Source: Clavaria fumosa (taxonomy: Eukaryota; Basidiomycota; Agaricomycetes; Agaricales; Clavariaceae). From it: 64,000 nt of DNA. The translations under genes were made by a program, and so were the position numbers. The DNA lies in assembly GCA_951802425.1 (NCBI GenBank), contig OX637795.1, positions 248,001-312,000 on the forward strand, given 5' to 3'. Each line of letters opens with the position of its first letter. The first letter of the stretch is position 1. Below are positions 39,620 to 50,772 of the stretch, piece by piece. The notes beneath the pieces were generated by a model. The model saw only the letters and a program-made list of their open reading frames with translations. It had not been told where the DNA came from and did no database searches.

Positions 39620-40194
39620 GCGCATAATGACATTGGTCATTGATACATTTCACTTTGACAATTCGCTACATGGAAGACGGACTACTTTCCAATAAAAAAG
39701 GAACCCTGGAAGACAGCTGATCAAATTTGTTAGGTGACAAGAGTAATGTACATACAACACGTGAACGACTCTGGTGGCTTGCAGTGACTTGCATGAACCA
39801 GGCAGGAAAGTGGATGTGGAGTGTTCCACATTGGTGAAATTCAATTGCATTGAACAGTTCCCTCATGGGTGACTTGTGAGGTGTCATGTCAGAAATGTTG
39901 GGAGTAGCAGTTACACAACTATTTTCAAATATGACATTGCACACCTAAAGCATTAATTTCCCCAGCTGCATAAAAAGCTCAAACACCTCAATGTAAAGTT
40001 CACATCTCAATGCATAGGGGTTTTGAATCAGGGGTGCAAATGCTGCTCCTTCTCAATGTCCGTGTCAACGAATAGACACCACTCACCTGTTGCCAGGTAC
40101 ACATGACACACACTCGTCTGGGACAAGAGTGACTCAGCTCTTGTTAAGCAGTGCTTTTACTGCAAATGGACATGGAAATGATGAGTGAATGACG
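39620..40194. other. No gene seen
   Basis: Short frames only. No repeat structure of note. Confidence 0.5.
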
Positions 40195-40202
40195 AATAAG
40201 AC

Positions 40203-40824
40203 TAGTGTTTTCAAGTCCAGTTCAGTCCAGTTTTTGGTCCTCATTTGGGCTTAACTGTAACCATAACTGGTTGAGACTGTAGCTGAACATATCCATAACT
40301 GGACTGAACTGAAGAAAACCAGTTCGTTTCAGTTAAGTTCTGGTCTATAGACCAGTCTTGACCAGTCTTTTTGAGGACCAGTCATGACCAGTCTTATTCA
40401 GTCTTATTGTCAGTCTAGACCAGTCTATCTACTCTAAAACAACACAACCTCAATCTTAGGATTGTCCCACCTCACCTGCTCCCCATCAGCAGCCAGTAAG
40501 TCACAGTATTCCTTCATTTCATCATGTATTTCCTCCACCTGGCTCGAGTTCCAAGCAGCGAGGTCTCTGGTGGCCCCTTGTGCACCTACAAGGGCCTGCT
40601 CAGTGACAGTCACTTATTAATATTTGAAAGATCGGTTATGACCAGTTAGGACTGGTTAGGACTGGTTTCTTGCAGTCTTTTTGAAAACTCGGCAACCCTT
40701 AGACTGTTAACTGGTAGTGTCCAAGAATTGGCTTAACCATAACCAATGGTTTGGTCTTTTGCAGTTAAGTTCGGTTCAGTTTCAGTCATTTTTTCGGTCC
40801 AGTAGACTGGACCTTAAGACACTA
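40203..40824. mobile_element. 622-bp hAT-type non-autonomous element
   Basis: It is flanked by AATAAGAC at 40195-40202 and 40825-40832. The ends TAGTGTTTTCAAG and the reverse complement of the right end TAGTGTCTTAAGG share TAGTGT. Inside, both halves are packed with GACCAGTC/GACTGGT and AGTCCAGT/ACTGGACT motifs in both orientations, a subterminal-repeat pattern. No coding frame. Confidence 0.9.
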
Positions 40825-40832
40825 AATAAGAC

Positions 40833-41335
40833 ACAGGAGATTACATGTGGGACATACTGTGCTTAGTCAGGTACTCAGTCACACCCTGTAGTTGGTCAAC
40901 CTTGAATTACATGTCTGGCATGGCCTTGCTGCCCTCATTTATGGCCAGATTTGATTGACAATAGACATACCTAAAATATGAATACCATACAAGCTATAGT
41001 GACTACTATTAACATTGCACATCATTGCCATTTTTGTCAGTCAAGACCAATTTGTGCAAAACAAGGGTAGAGCAACTTGCCAGGCATTGATTGCACATTT
41101 TGATTGAACAACATCCCATAATTTGTGTTCACACATAACTACAGATGTACTAGAGATGATTTAACTCCAAAATAAAGCTGAGAAGTGGTTGTATCATGTA
41201 GAATATCAAGTATGACTGACTTCCTGGTTAGGGCCAAAAATGGACACTCAGTGATTAATTTCACTCCTATAAAATATATGACCTATTAACACTACATACA
41301 TACCTTCTCAAGAGGCATGACAATCACCCTGAAAT
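40833..41335. other. No gene seen
   Basis: AT-rich anonymous sequence downstream of the gene at 41342. Confidence 0.5.
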
Positions 41336-41341
41336 GATATT

Positions 41342-42484
41342 TTAATTCCCTTGAAGTGTTCCTCCAACAGTGCAAGATGCTCCAAAAAGGTCATCTTGTG
41401 CCTTCAGGGTGGCAGCCCAGGCATGGGGAGTCGCAGAACGTGGTGCCCGAAGAGTGGGGGCAGCGGCGGGAAAGGGGGCATCAAGCGGGGCAGTGGCATT
41501 GAGCGGGGTGGCAGCAGGCAGGGCGGGGAGGGCGGCATTGAGTGGGGCAGCGGCGGGCTGGGCCGCAGCAAGCAGGGCAGTGGCGGGCTGCGTGGCAGCA
41601 AGCGGGGTAGCAGCAGGCAGGGCGGCAGTGACCGGGGCAGCGACAGGCGGGGCGGCAGTGAGCAGGGTGGCGGTAGGTAGGGCAGCCGCGATCTGGGCAG
41701 TGCTGCCATTGTTCGGGTCGTCCTGGCTGTCTTCGCTGTCATCCTTGCTGTCGTACTGGCCATCCTGGCTGTTCTGGCCATCGTCTTGGCTATCCTGGCC
41801 ATCGTAGTCGTTGTTCTGGCCATCTTGGCTGCCACTGTTATCGTTATGGCCATCCTGGCCACTGTGGCTGTCGTCTTGGCTGTCCTGGCTCTCGTCGTGG
41901 CTGCCATGGGGTTGCTGGGCCTTGCCAGCAATGTGAACACTGTGGTAGCCGTCGTTGGGGGCAGTGGCAGCCTTGTCATCATCGCTAGGGTCGCTATCGA
42001 TCTTGAGGATGTTTTGCATGTTTGTGAGTACATTAAGCTTTATTTTATGTTAGTTTCACTCACCTTTATGGCAGAAATGTGATCCTGACCATCACCATCA
42101 TCGCCTTCGCCATCCTCGTCATCGTCATCCTTGTTTTCCACCTGGGCGGTTGCCCTTGTGGCATGGTGCTCTCGAGTGGGGCGGGGAGTCGCAGGAGGAG
42201 GTCTGAGGGTCTTTGTAGCATCGCGTTTGCGTTTTGGGGGTGATACAGAGAGCAAGCTGTCGTCAAGAGCCTGCTCAGTGCTGTAAAACAGTGAGAAAAA
42301 ATAAAATGCGCAGGTGTGGTTGTACGCACCGTGTTTTGTGGACTGGCTTGCAAGTTGGCTCAATTTCCACTTGCCTTTGTGCTCTAGATCGTGTTGATGG
42401 GGGGGGGACAGACTGGAGATGCCCTGTGCTGAGAGGCTGGCAGAGGGCGAGGCATGATGTGTGGATCGATAACAGTGCACACAC
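41342..42484 (-). CDS. Hypothetical 343-residue repeat-rich acidic protein
   Basis: Three exons join in phase: 42484-42330, 42280-42064 and 42001-41342, with introns of 49 bp (GTGCGT...CAG) and 62 bp (GTGAGT...AAG), giving 1032 nt. The protein has SPPKRKRDATKTLRPPP (a possible nuclear signal), an acidic run (KDDDDEDGEGDDGDGQD), a middle section of SQDDGQNSQDGQ-type repeats, and an Ala/Pro-rich section of AAPLNAALPAATP-type repeats, ending HAWAATLKAQDDLFGASC. All of it looks intrinsically disordered. The plus-strand frames over the same DNA are products of the repeats. I do not recognise the family; the clean splicing is the main support for a real gene. Confidence 0.5.
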
Positions 42485-42614
42485 GTCGCCTCACACGTCG
42501 CCTCTTTGCACAGCCCTGTTACTTCTCGAGGCAACCACAATGACAAAGAGAGCCAAAGAATAACAAAGAAGATATCACATGATTGAATTAGGTATATATT
42601 GTGCAACTTTGTAT

Positions 42615-43172
42615 ACTACAGAATTGGCTACATAGTGTAACTGGAATTAGGACTGCGTTTGGCAGGTGCAGGTTCGAATCATGCTGGTGCATTTATTTTA
42701 TGGCAGACTCCGAGTACAATGGAGTCCAATTGAGTCCAGTGGAGTCCAATGGAGTCCAATGGAGTCTGATGGACTCCAGTACTCTGTGAGTGACAATGGA
42801 GTCCATTGGAATCCTGAAGACTCCAGTGGAGTCTGAGGGGAGTCCATGTGGGCTCCAATGGGACTGCTCCAATGGAGTTGATTGGACTCCAGTCCCTGGC
42901 TGGAGTCCAGTCTGAGGCAATTCCATTGGACTCCTGGTGGAGTCCAATGGAGTCCTTGCTGGCTCCTTGCTGGCTCCAATGGACTCCAATAAAGTCCTTG
43001 TTGGCTCCAATGGAGTCCTTGCTGGCTCCAATGGAGTCCTTGCTGGCTCCAATGGAGTCCTTGCTGACTCCTCACAAACTCCAATGGAGCTGGTTGGACT
43101 CCAACAGACTCCAGTGGACTCCAGTGGAGTCCAGTGGAGTCCATTGGAATGGGTGGCTGAGTGTAAAGTCCT
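42615..43172 (+). repeat. Second SINE-like repeat, tRNA head plus GGAGTCC array
   Basis: TAGTGTAACTGG (about 42635) fits an A box and GGTTCGAATC (about 42671) is a perfect B box. CATTTATTTTATGGCAGACTCC then matches the link in the copy at 39222. The body is GGAGTCCAATGGAGTCC-type repeats, including GCTGGCTCCAATGGAGTCCT repeated several times (42950-43060). The tail GTGGAGTCCATTGGAATGGG to GTGTAAAGTC is shared. Its right end lies about 18 bp from the LTR at 43190. Confidence 0.6.
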
Positions 43173-44048
43173 CGCTGTTTGCTCCTTCTTGTTAGGATTG
43201 CTTACCTAAGCCATCCCAAAAGGAGGAGTTGTGGAGAAATTGGAAAAGATTGTTGGAAGGTCACATGACCTGTGGTGGAGGATTACATAATTGGGAGATC
43301 ACATGACTTGGGCCTGGGTGCGTCACGTGATCCGAGAGGTCCGAGCATGGGAATGCTGGCAAATGCCGAAGCATTCACTATATATACTATGTCTTTTCCA
43401 TTCTTGTACCCTTTTCCCCTTATCTTAGTATTGTCATCATGACCTTACACTTAAGTTGTGTGAGACCCAGTCTGATATAATACTAAGATCTGCCCGTCCA
43501 CCCTAGCCCCGTGTCCTAACCCGGCTAGCCTGGACCCTGAATCTCAAACTGTGACACATTGTCACAGCTCAGCCCCTATCATCCTCTTCTTCTTTACCCT
43601 GCCCATGGTGTGTAACAGAACCATGCGAAATTTTTACTGTGTGTAGATACATGTGACCAGACCCAGAGGAAGTCTACTGTGACCCTCCCCAAGTGATACC
43701 GAGTGCCCAAGGCCCGGAACTTTGTTTTGCAGCTACGTACCAGTTAATTGTGTAGTGTACAGGGCAAGGAAAGGCCCTCTACATAGTCTTTCTGTAGTTT
43801 CCTGGTCCAGTGGACAGGGCCCTTGCTCTGTGACCATTGTCAGAAGGGTGCACAGGCAACTCATTAAGAGTTGTGGAGCGACTACCTGGGACACCATTTG
43901 GGCCCCATGCTACCAATAGTTTCATAGAATAAGAGTTCTATAGGTACATAAGTACCTAGAAGAGCAGCCTGAGAGGACAGGACTGTTAAGAGATCGAAGA
44001 AATCCTGAGTGCTGAAGGCCTGGAATTTTATTTTACAGTGCTATAGAA

Positions 44049-44744
44049 TGCTGGACCTAGCTGTTGCCCCCTTTGATGGGCAGAAAAGGAACTTTTGTAC
44101 ATTCCTCCAATTGCTTCACCTCTGATTTATGGTGAACCCTACTGTCTATGCCATGGACCTGGCAAAGGTCCTCTTTGCACTGAGCAGACTTGGAGATGGA
44201 TCTGCTGCTGAATGGGCAAATGTGAAGGCAGAAGAGATCCTGGGTAATGGTGTGACCAGAACTGGGTGGAGTTTGTGGAAGAGTTAAAGCAGGTGTTTGG
44301 TGACCCGAACGACCGAGCAACAGCCCTCGCAGATATTGCAGGGTTGAAACAGGGCTCCATGACAGCCCCAGAATTCTTTACGAGGTTTGAAACACTGTTC
44401 CACCAGGTGGGAATGACTGAGGTGGCCAATTCAGATGTCCTGGTCCATTGGCTGGAGCTGAACCTGAGTAGGAGCTTGGTGGAGAGAATCTATGGTGTCT
44501 CCCTGATGCCAGAGACATATGGAGGATGGAAAGTGCTGGCAGAAAGACTCAATGCCCAGCAAAGGCAACTCAATGCGATAGTTGCAGAATGAGACCCATG
44601 ACCCACCGCAACCTTTCCGCAACCTCTCGCAACCCCTCCGCAGTGTACTCCGGATGTAACCATGGGCAGAGGTTGGGCCCCTGCCGAGAGATGTTGTTTC
44701 CGATGCCACCAGACAGGGCATGCTGTCCGTTTCTGCCCCCTGCC
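44049..44744 (+). pseudogene. gag: gag of Gypsy element C (broken)
   Basis: Starts MLDLAVAPFDGQKRNF and soon meets TGA. Coding continues in other frames with DLAKVLFALSRLGDGSAAEW and then FVEELKQVFGDPNDRATALA, LKQGSMTAPEFFTRFETLF and VHWLELNLSRSLVERIY, the usual retrotransposon gag signature. A CCHC knuckle, CFRCHQTGHAVRFC, ends just before the copy B insertion. At least two frame or stop defects. Confidence 0.85.
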
Positions 44745-45230
44745 TGTAAGGCTATAGGCCTTTTCTGTTCTTGTATTACATAATCTACCTACCATAATAG
44801 TCTACCAGCATAGCCGCTTAGGCTATGCTTACATCAGCGGCCCCTAGAGGGCTGCTCGCCTATATATATAGTGTCGCGACTGTACAGAGAGGGTAGATCC
44901 CTCTACATAGAACTACTACACTCAATATACAGTTGAGTCCGGTTCTTTTGAGGGATAGAAAGCATTACAACTTTTTTGAACCTTCAACACAACAAGTGTG
45001 GTTAGAAATGGGTTACACCTGTATAGCTGCACAGAAAAAGCACAACAAGAAGGGAGGAGAAACTCCTCCCTTGGTAGGACCTCGGCATGACACAGGCGTC
45101 GTGCAGCCAGAGGGAATAGGACCCTCTGTCGAGCCCAGCGGTGAACCCCCACTAAGGGCTGACATGGCGTCACCCGCCCCTGACGACAGTGTTAGGTCCG
45201 AAATGCCGTCGACATGAGGAGGGAGCCACA

Positions 45231-46772
45231 ATGCGCCAAGTCACTGGCGAGGCGCCATTGTTCAAGAAGGCTGGACCTTCAAAAGGAATGGGCAGAGAGC
45301 CCTTAGAAACCCATGAGAGGTGGCCGCGAGAGCGGTCAAGCTTGCGGGCTCCCTCCAATAGTGGAGACGAGCCCACAGCGATAGCACGAGCTAATGCTGT
45401 AGCTGAGAGACTCTTGGACATTCAGGCGGAACTCTCCTGCCAGGACGAAGAGTTTGAGGCTCTTGTAAGGGCGATGAAAAATCGCCAAGCCACTATTTGG
45501 CAACGGCTAAGCGAGGAGGCTACCCACATGAGGCGGGTGTTGGACTCGCTAGATGAGCAGGGAACTGCGCTAGCGGCTCCCTTACAGCAGCAACGCCGTG
45601 ATTCGTTGGAACCCGAAGTAGGGCTTGCCCCAACGAGTCAGGCGCCCTCAGGGGTAGCCCCGGAGGCCAGATGGTCAGCGCCAGCCGACCGTGAGGAAGG
45701 GTGGCGAAGGGAGAACCACGCGGACGGTTCTCAAACCCCTGGCGAACCAGGAATAGAGGGCGGCGGCCCTCGAGAAACAGTGGGGCCAGAGCCGTGGCTT
45801 ATGTCACGCTACCCACAGCTGGGTCAGCGAGAGCCAATGGGCCGGATGGAACCGCCCCAGAAGGAGTGGGAGATTACTCGGGAGGTATCCCCGAGTTCTA
45901 CAAATTACCAGAGCAATGTATTACATCACTACCTCGTGATGATACAAGATAAAACCTCGCTATTGCCTGAGGCAATAGCTGAGATTAAGGGGATTAAGAT
46001 TGACCCCCCTGAGCTTTATGACAGACGAGACGACCTCGTCGTCTGGGAAAGGTGGCTCGATGGCCTCCTTAATTACTTCTACTTCTATAGAGTAGTCGGC
46101 CCGCAGTTGGAGCACCAACGTGTTATGCTAGCGGGGTCACGCTTAAGTGGAATAGCCGCTACTTGGTATACCCAAGAAGTAACGGGCCTATCCCGTGCTC
46201 CTCAAAGGTCCACCTTCGAGGAATTGATAACTGCTATGTTTAAGCGGTTCCTGACCGAGGTAATGGCCCAGAAGGCAGTGGATGCCTTCTACCAGGTGAA
46301 GTTTACAAAGGCGAAGGGCACCTTAGGATTCTGGAACGAACTGGTTCAGGTGGCGGAGAGAATGCTCACCCCGCCTGACGCTGGTACAATGAAAAGGCAG
46401 TTCCTTAATGGACTGCCTAACGAGATGGTGGAGGCCATCTTCAAAACTCGTGCGATTAGCATTGAGTTATCCTCGGTTGAGGATATTATCGATGCTAGTC
46501 GCCAGGTGGAAGCGACCCTCCACTACCTACAGCAGTGGAGGGCAGTGCCTTTGGCAGGGAACCAGCCAGGTCCCAAAGGAAACCCACCCACAGGCAGAGT
46601 GCCTGTGGGGCAGAGGTTTGTGAGACTGCGGCCGTATCGGCCGCACACAGACCGTAGGCCAGGGGAACCTGTTCCCCTGCAGATTGACCAAGCACGGGAC
46701 GAGCGCGCCCAAGCCGGAGGGAGCAAACCCCGGCTAGAACCGCCTAAGGCGGTGCCCAAGATTGGGGTATGA
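45231..46772 (+). CDS. gag: gag of chromovirus copy B
   Basis: From ATG 45231 the frame is open to TGA 46770-46772, about 513 residues. The first part is charged and helical (ERLLDIQAELSCQDEEFEAL), then Pro/Gly-rich, then the gag core WERWLDGLLNYFYFYRVVG, GIAATWYTQEVTGL and FEELITAMFKRFLTEVMAQK. The TGA is not shared with copy A (A has CAA there, one frame over) and separates gag from the zinc knuckle in the same frame, so the ancestral protein ran on through knuckle and protease. A different-phase frame upstream (about 44933-45217) reaches back into the LTR in both copies. Confidence 0.85.
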   Translation: MRQVTGEAPLFKKAGPSKGMGREPLETHERWPRERSSLRAPSNSGDEPTAIARANAVAERLLDIQAELSCQDEEFEALVRAMKNRQATIWQRLSEEATHMRRVLDSLDEQGTALAAPLQQQRRDSLEPEVGLAPTSQAPSGVAPEARWSAPADREEGWRRENHADGSQTPGEPGIEGGGPRETVGPEPWLMSRYPQLGQREPMGRMEPPQKEWEITREVSPSSTNYQSNVLHHYLVMIQDKTSLLPEAIAEIKGIKIDPPELYDRRDDLVVWERWLDGLLNYFYFYRVVGPQLEHQRVMLAGSRLSGIAATWYTQEVTGLSRAPQRSTFEELITAMFKRFLTEVMAQKAVDAFYQVKFTKAKGTLGFWNELVQVAERMLTPPDAGTMKRQFLNGLPNEMVEAIFKTRAISIELSSVEDIIDASRQVEATLHYLQQWRAVPLAGNQPGPKGNPPTGRVPVGQRFVRLRPYRPHTDRRPGEPVPLQIDQARDERAQAGGSKPRLEPPKAVPKIGV

Positions 46773-47405
46773 GGTGGAGAGGAGCAGAAAGCTCCTCTAA
46801 CATGCTATGTGTGCGGGAAAGCAGGGCACTACGCGAATGTGTGCCCTCAGTCACAGCGAAAGCCAGAGGCTTTTAGGGGAAATGTAAGGAACTACGCCTT
46901 ACAAGAGGATCCGGGTGAGATGGAGCCTGAGGAACCACAGGAAACACCTGCGGTTGAAAGTGAGGAGCTGGAGGGTGAAGCCCTACCGGAGGAAGTCACG
47001 GAAGACGACTACGCTGGTCGCAGAGACCAGTATGATTCAGACAAGCTCTTTGTCCTTGAAGAGCTCGAGGAGGAGGCGGAAAGCGACCAGGTCGCTGGAA
47101 TCTGGGAAGTGGAAGAGGATGAGATCCTCTACGCGACGGAAGTACACTTCGGCCATGTCGACGATGGGCCGTTCCGGGCGCATGTCCAGAAAGAGCGAAT
47201 GGGATCGCACCTGGTAGTGACAAAGGAGGCAAGGCAATGCCTCGCAGCCTACATCACCGTGAATGGTGTAAAAGCGTACATGCTTTTCGATTCGGGAAGT
47301 ACTCCGGACCTGATGAGCCCGGACTTTGCCCAGGTGACGAAGGAAGTGTTACACATCTGTATATCAGATAAGAATGCGCCAAGGAGGGAAGCTCGAAAGA
47401 GCTGA
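46773..47405 (+). pseudogene. Zinc knuckle and deleted protease, copy B
   Basis: CYVCGKAGHYANVC knuckle, an acidic linker, and the start of the protease with LFDSGSTPDLMS. Then about 276 bp present in copy A (about 29589-29865) are missing in frame, joining FAQVTK to EVLHICISDKNAP. The flap and the second half of the retropepsin core are gone, so the protease cannot work. The terminal TGA (47403-47405) followed by CTA is the same as in copy A. Confidence 0.85.
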
Positions 47406-50400
47406 CTACACTCGGGCCCCCAGGATGAGGGTGAGCCCTGGAAGGGGGGAGAGGCTAACACCTCTGTAAAGATAGACAACGCCTACCTCGAAGGCAGGCG
47501 TGAGTACTGGTTTAACCAGTACGCCGAGCTCTTTGGGGGAGTTCCCCCCAGACCGCTGCTGTTTCGGGCAGTGAACCACCGCATACCCTTAATAGACGAA
47601 AAGCAAGTCTATAATTATTACCTGCCTCGGTGTGCTGAGGCATTCAAGGAACAATTCCTTGAGAAGGTGAACCATTATATTACTAACAGTTGGTGGGAAG
47701 CAGGAGCGGCATCGCAAGCAGCTCCTATGCTATGCATACCAAAAAGCAGCTGGAACCCACTGCTACGGACAGTTGTAGACTGTCAGAAACGGAATGCGAA
47801 CATGGTACGGGATATTACCCCGTTGCCTGATCAGGATCAGATCAGACAGGACATGGCTAGAGCCGCGTATAGGTCAAAGATTGACCTATCAGACGCGTAC
47901 GAGCAAGTATGCGTAGAACCTGAGGATGTGTGGAAGACGGCCTTTGCGACCGTCTTGGGCACCATGTTCTCACAGGTGATGCAGATAGGGGATTGTAATG
48001 CCCCTGCTACCTTCCAATGCCTGATGACGCACATATTTCGTCATCAGTTGGGAAAGTACGTGCATGTGTACTTAGACGATGTATTCGTCTTCTCCAAGAC
48101 CTTGGAGGACCATGAGCATCACTTAAAGATGGTCTTTGAGACCCTCAAAGGCGCGAGCCTTTTCTTGAGTAAGAAGAAGTGCTCGTTATATGCGAAGAGC
48201 GTAGATTGCTTAAGGCATATTATAGATGCCCGAGGAATCCACGTCACAGTGGATAAAATGGATAAAATCTGTAACTGGAAAACGCCAACAAGCGTTAACA
48301 AGGTGCAGAGGTTCCTCGGATTAGTACAGTACATCGGACAGTTCATGCCCAATCTGTCCGCTTATACTGGCCCTTTGGCTAGTCTGTGTAGTGAAACACG
48401 AACGTTTCACTGGAGACCACTCCATGACAAGTGTATGGAGGTGATTAAGGCATTGGCATGTAAAATGCCAATATTACACCCAGTAGACGCAGCAGTACAG
48501 GAGCCAATATGGCTCGTGTGCGACGCCTCGGTGTCAGGCGTAGGGGCCATGTATGGCCAGGGAAAGACATGGGAAACCTGCCGTCCAGCAGGGTTTATGT
48601 CTAAAAGGTTCAGCCTGGCCCAGTTTAGTTATAAAACTTGGGACTGGGAGGCCTTAGCGATTGTTGAATCGCTACAGAAATGGGAGGATAAACTCCTTGG
48701 TAGACGAATCAACGTGGTCACAGACCACAAAGCACTGGGGTTCTTTAAGAACCAAACATGCTTGTCTGGCCAGCAGGCCAGGTGGATGGAGTATATGGAG
48801 AGGTTTGATTACTCCATCACTTACATTAAAGGTGAGCGCAACAAGGTTGCGGATGGCCTTTCGCAGTACCATATGAATGACGCGACAGATGAGATTCATC
48901 TGGATCACGAGTACGTGAAGGCAGACATTCGCCTTGACCCCAAAGGGGACAAGTTGCCCCGCGGATGCCTGGAGGAGGTGCACGCACTACGAGTACGCGC
49001 ACCTGCCGCAGACCAGGAGACCGAGCAGGAGCAACCGCTGCCTGGGCCCCAAGCGGACGGGGATGTGAGGGACGAGACGCTTGTGCCCTTAAGGCCCCAC
49101 ATGGAAGGGGGGGATAGCAGGATGCTGCAAAGCATCTGTGACAGCTATGAACAGGATCGCCTGTTTAAAATAATTCTGGAACAACCAGGAAACTACACCG
49201 GTTTTAAGATCAGGGAGGACCTGATCTTCTCTGAGAATAAAAAGGGAGACGAGGTGCTCTGCATACCTCGTACCCTTCATGAAGGAAAAAGTATCCCTGG
49301 AATAATAATCCAGGAAGCCCATGTGGTCCTAGGACACATGGGGTCGCAGATAACGACCGATTATGTCCGTCGTTACTACTGGTGGCCATCGGTGTCTAAG
49401 GACATCGATAAGTTTTGTACGTCATGCGGTGTGTGCCAGATGAGCAAGACTTCCCCGCAGAAGCTGCAAGGGCTTCTACACACCCTCCCAATCCCCAGGC
49501 GGCCCTGGGAATCAATAGGAATGGACTTTGTAGGTCCATTCCCTATGTCAAGAGAGGTGGACTACCTCTGGGTGGTGATTTGCCGCCTCACTTCACTGGT
49601 ACATCTAATACCAGTTACAGTGTCAGTAGCGGCAGCAGAGCTAGCCTGGCTCTTTCTAACCCATGTAGTGAGACTACATGGGCTGCCAGGATCGATCGTG
49701 TCTGACCGCAATCCTAGATTCACCTCTGCCTTCTGGCAGGAAACACACTGACTACTCGGTGTCAAGCTGCGGATGTCCACAGCTTTCCATCTGCAGATGG
49801 ATGGAGCGACGGAACGGTCGATCCGATCCGTGTCTCAGATCCTCCGATCTGTGGTCCAACCGGACCAGACGGATTGGGCGGAACGAATCCCAATGGTTGA
49901 ATTCGCCATTAATGCGTCAATCAGCGTGTCAATGGGGTTTGCCCCATTTGAGCTCACCTATGGGTACATGCCCCAGATGATGGCAGAGTTGCCAGACGAC
50001 CTCTGGGCACCGCCCAGAGGTGTAAGGATGTTCGCAGAGAAAGCTGCACTCAACCTTGCAATGGCACATGATGCGATTATAGAAAGTCGCGTCCACCAGA
50101 TGTTTTACGCTAACCAGCGTAGATGGGCAGAGCACCCGTTTAGAGAGGGAGAATTAGTCTACCTCTCAATGGAGAACTTGAATCTCCCTAAAAAACGAGC
50201 TAGAAAGCTCATGCCGAAGTTTATTGGGCCTTACCCAATACAGTCGTGTAGACCGGAATCGTCGACATATGAGCTGGAGCTCCCCGATTCACTAAAGTCG
50301 AGGAGGATCCATCCGACGTTCCATGTCAGCCGGTTGCGGCGACATGAGCCGAACAATGATGCGTTGTTTCTGCATCATGAAGTAAAAGTCTTTTATGACT

Positions 50401-50635
50401 TTGGTGTGGACCCGAAGGAGGAATGGCTAGTGGACACCATTATTGGCCATAGGTGGGCAGGATGCCACCTAGAATGCGAGGTCTGATGGAACCTCGGGGA
50501 TACGACTTGGGAGCCGTATATGGGAGTCAAAGAGCTAGCAGCTCTAGACCACTACCTTGAACTACAAGGTGTAGACTTGTGGAGGGCACTACCTAGGCGC
50601 CCTCAAGCAGAGCATGGACGGAGCGCCCGCGCAGT
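47406..50635 (+). pseudogene. pol: pol of chromovirus copy B (two stops)
   Basis: Open in frame from the TGA at 47403 to TGA 49749-49751, then on to TGA 50484-50486; copy A has CGA at both. RT active site HVYLDDVFVFS, RNase H VCDASVSGVGAMYG and integrase GMDFVGPFP are intact; the first stop falls within the integrase core between the second Asp and the Glu. The expected FHPQTDG reads FHLQMDG. The chromodomain begins (EEWLVDTIIGHRW) and its second half lies after the second stop. Confidence 0.92.
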
Positions 50636-50772
50636 GTAGTAAACGCGATCGAGCCAGAGCGTGGGGTCGTTAGCCACAATAATTAAGTCACGTGGTGGCT
50701 CCACCGTAAGGTACAAAACCTTAAGAGGGCCCGCCCTCTTTTTCTCTTTTTCCTCATCAACCATTTTTTACA

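Noticed and set aside
41351..41807. Plus-strand Gly/Arg-rich and Ala-rich frames
   Set aside because: Shadows of the repeat-rich minus-strand gene at 41342-42484.
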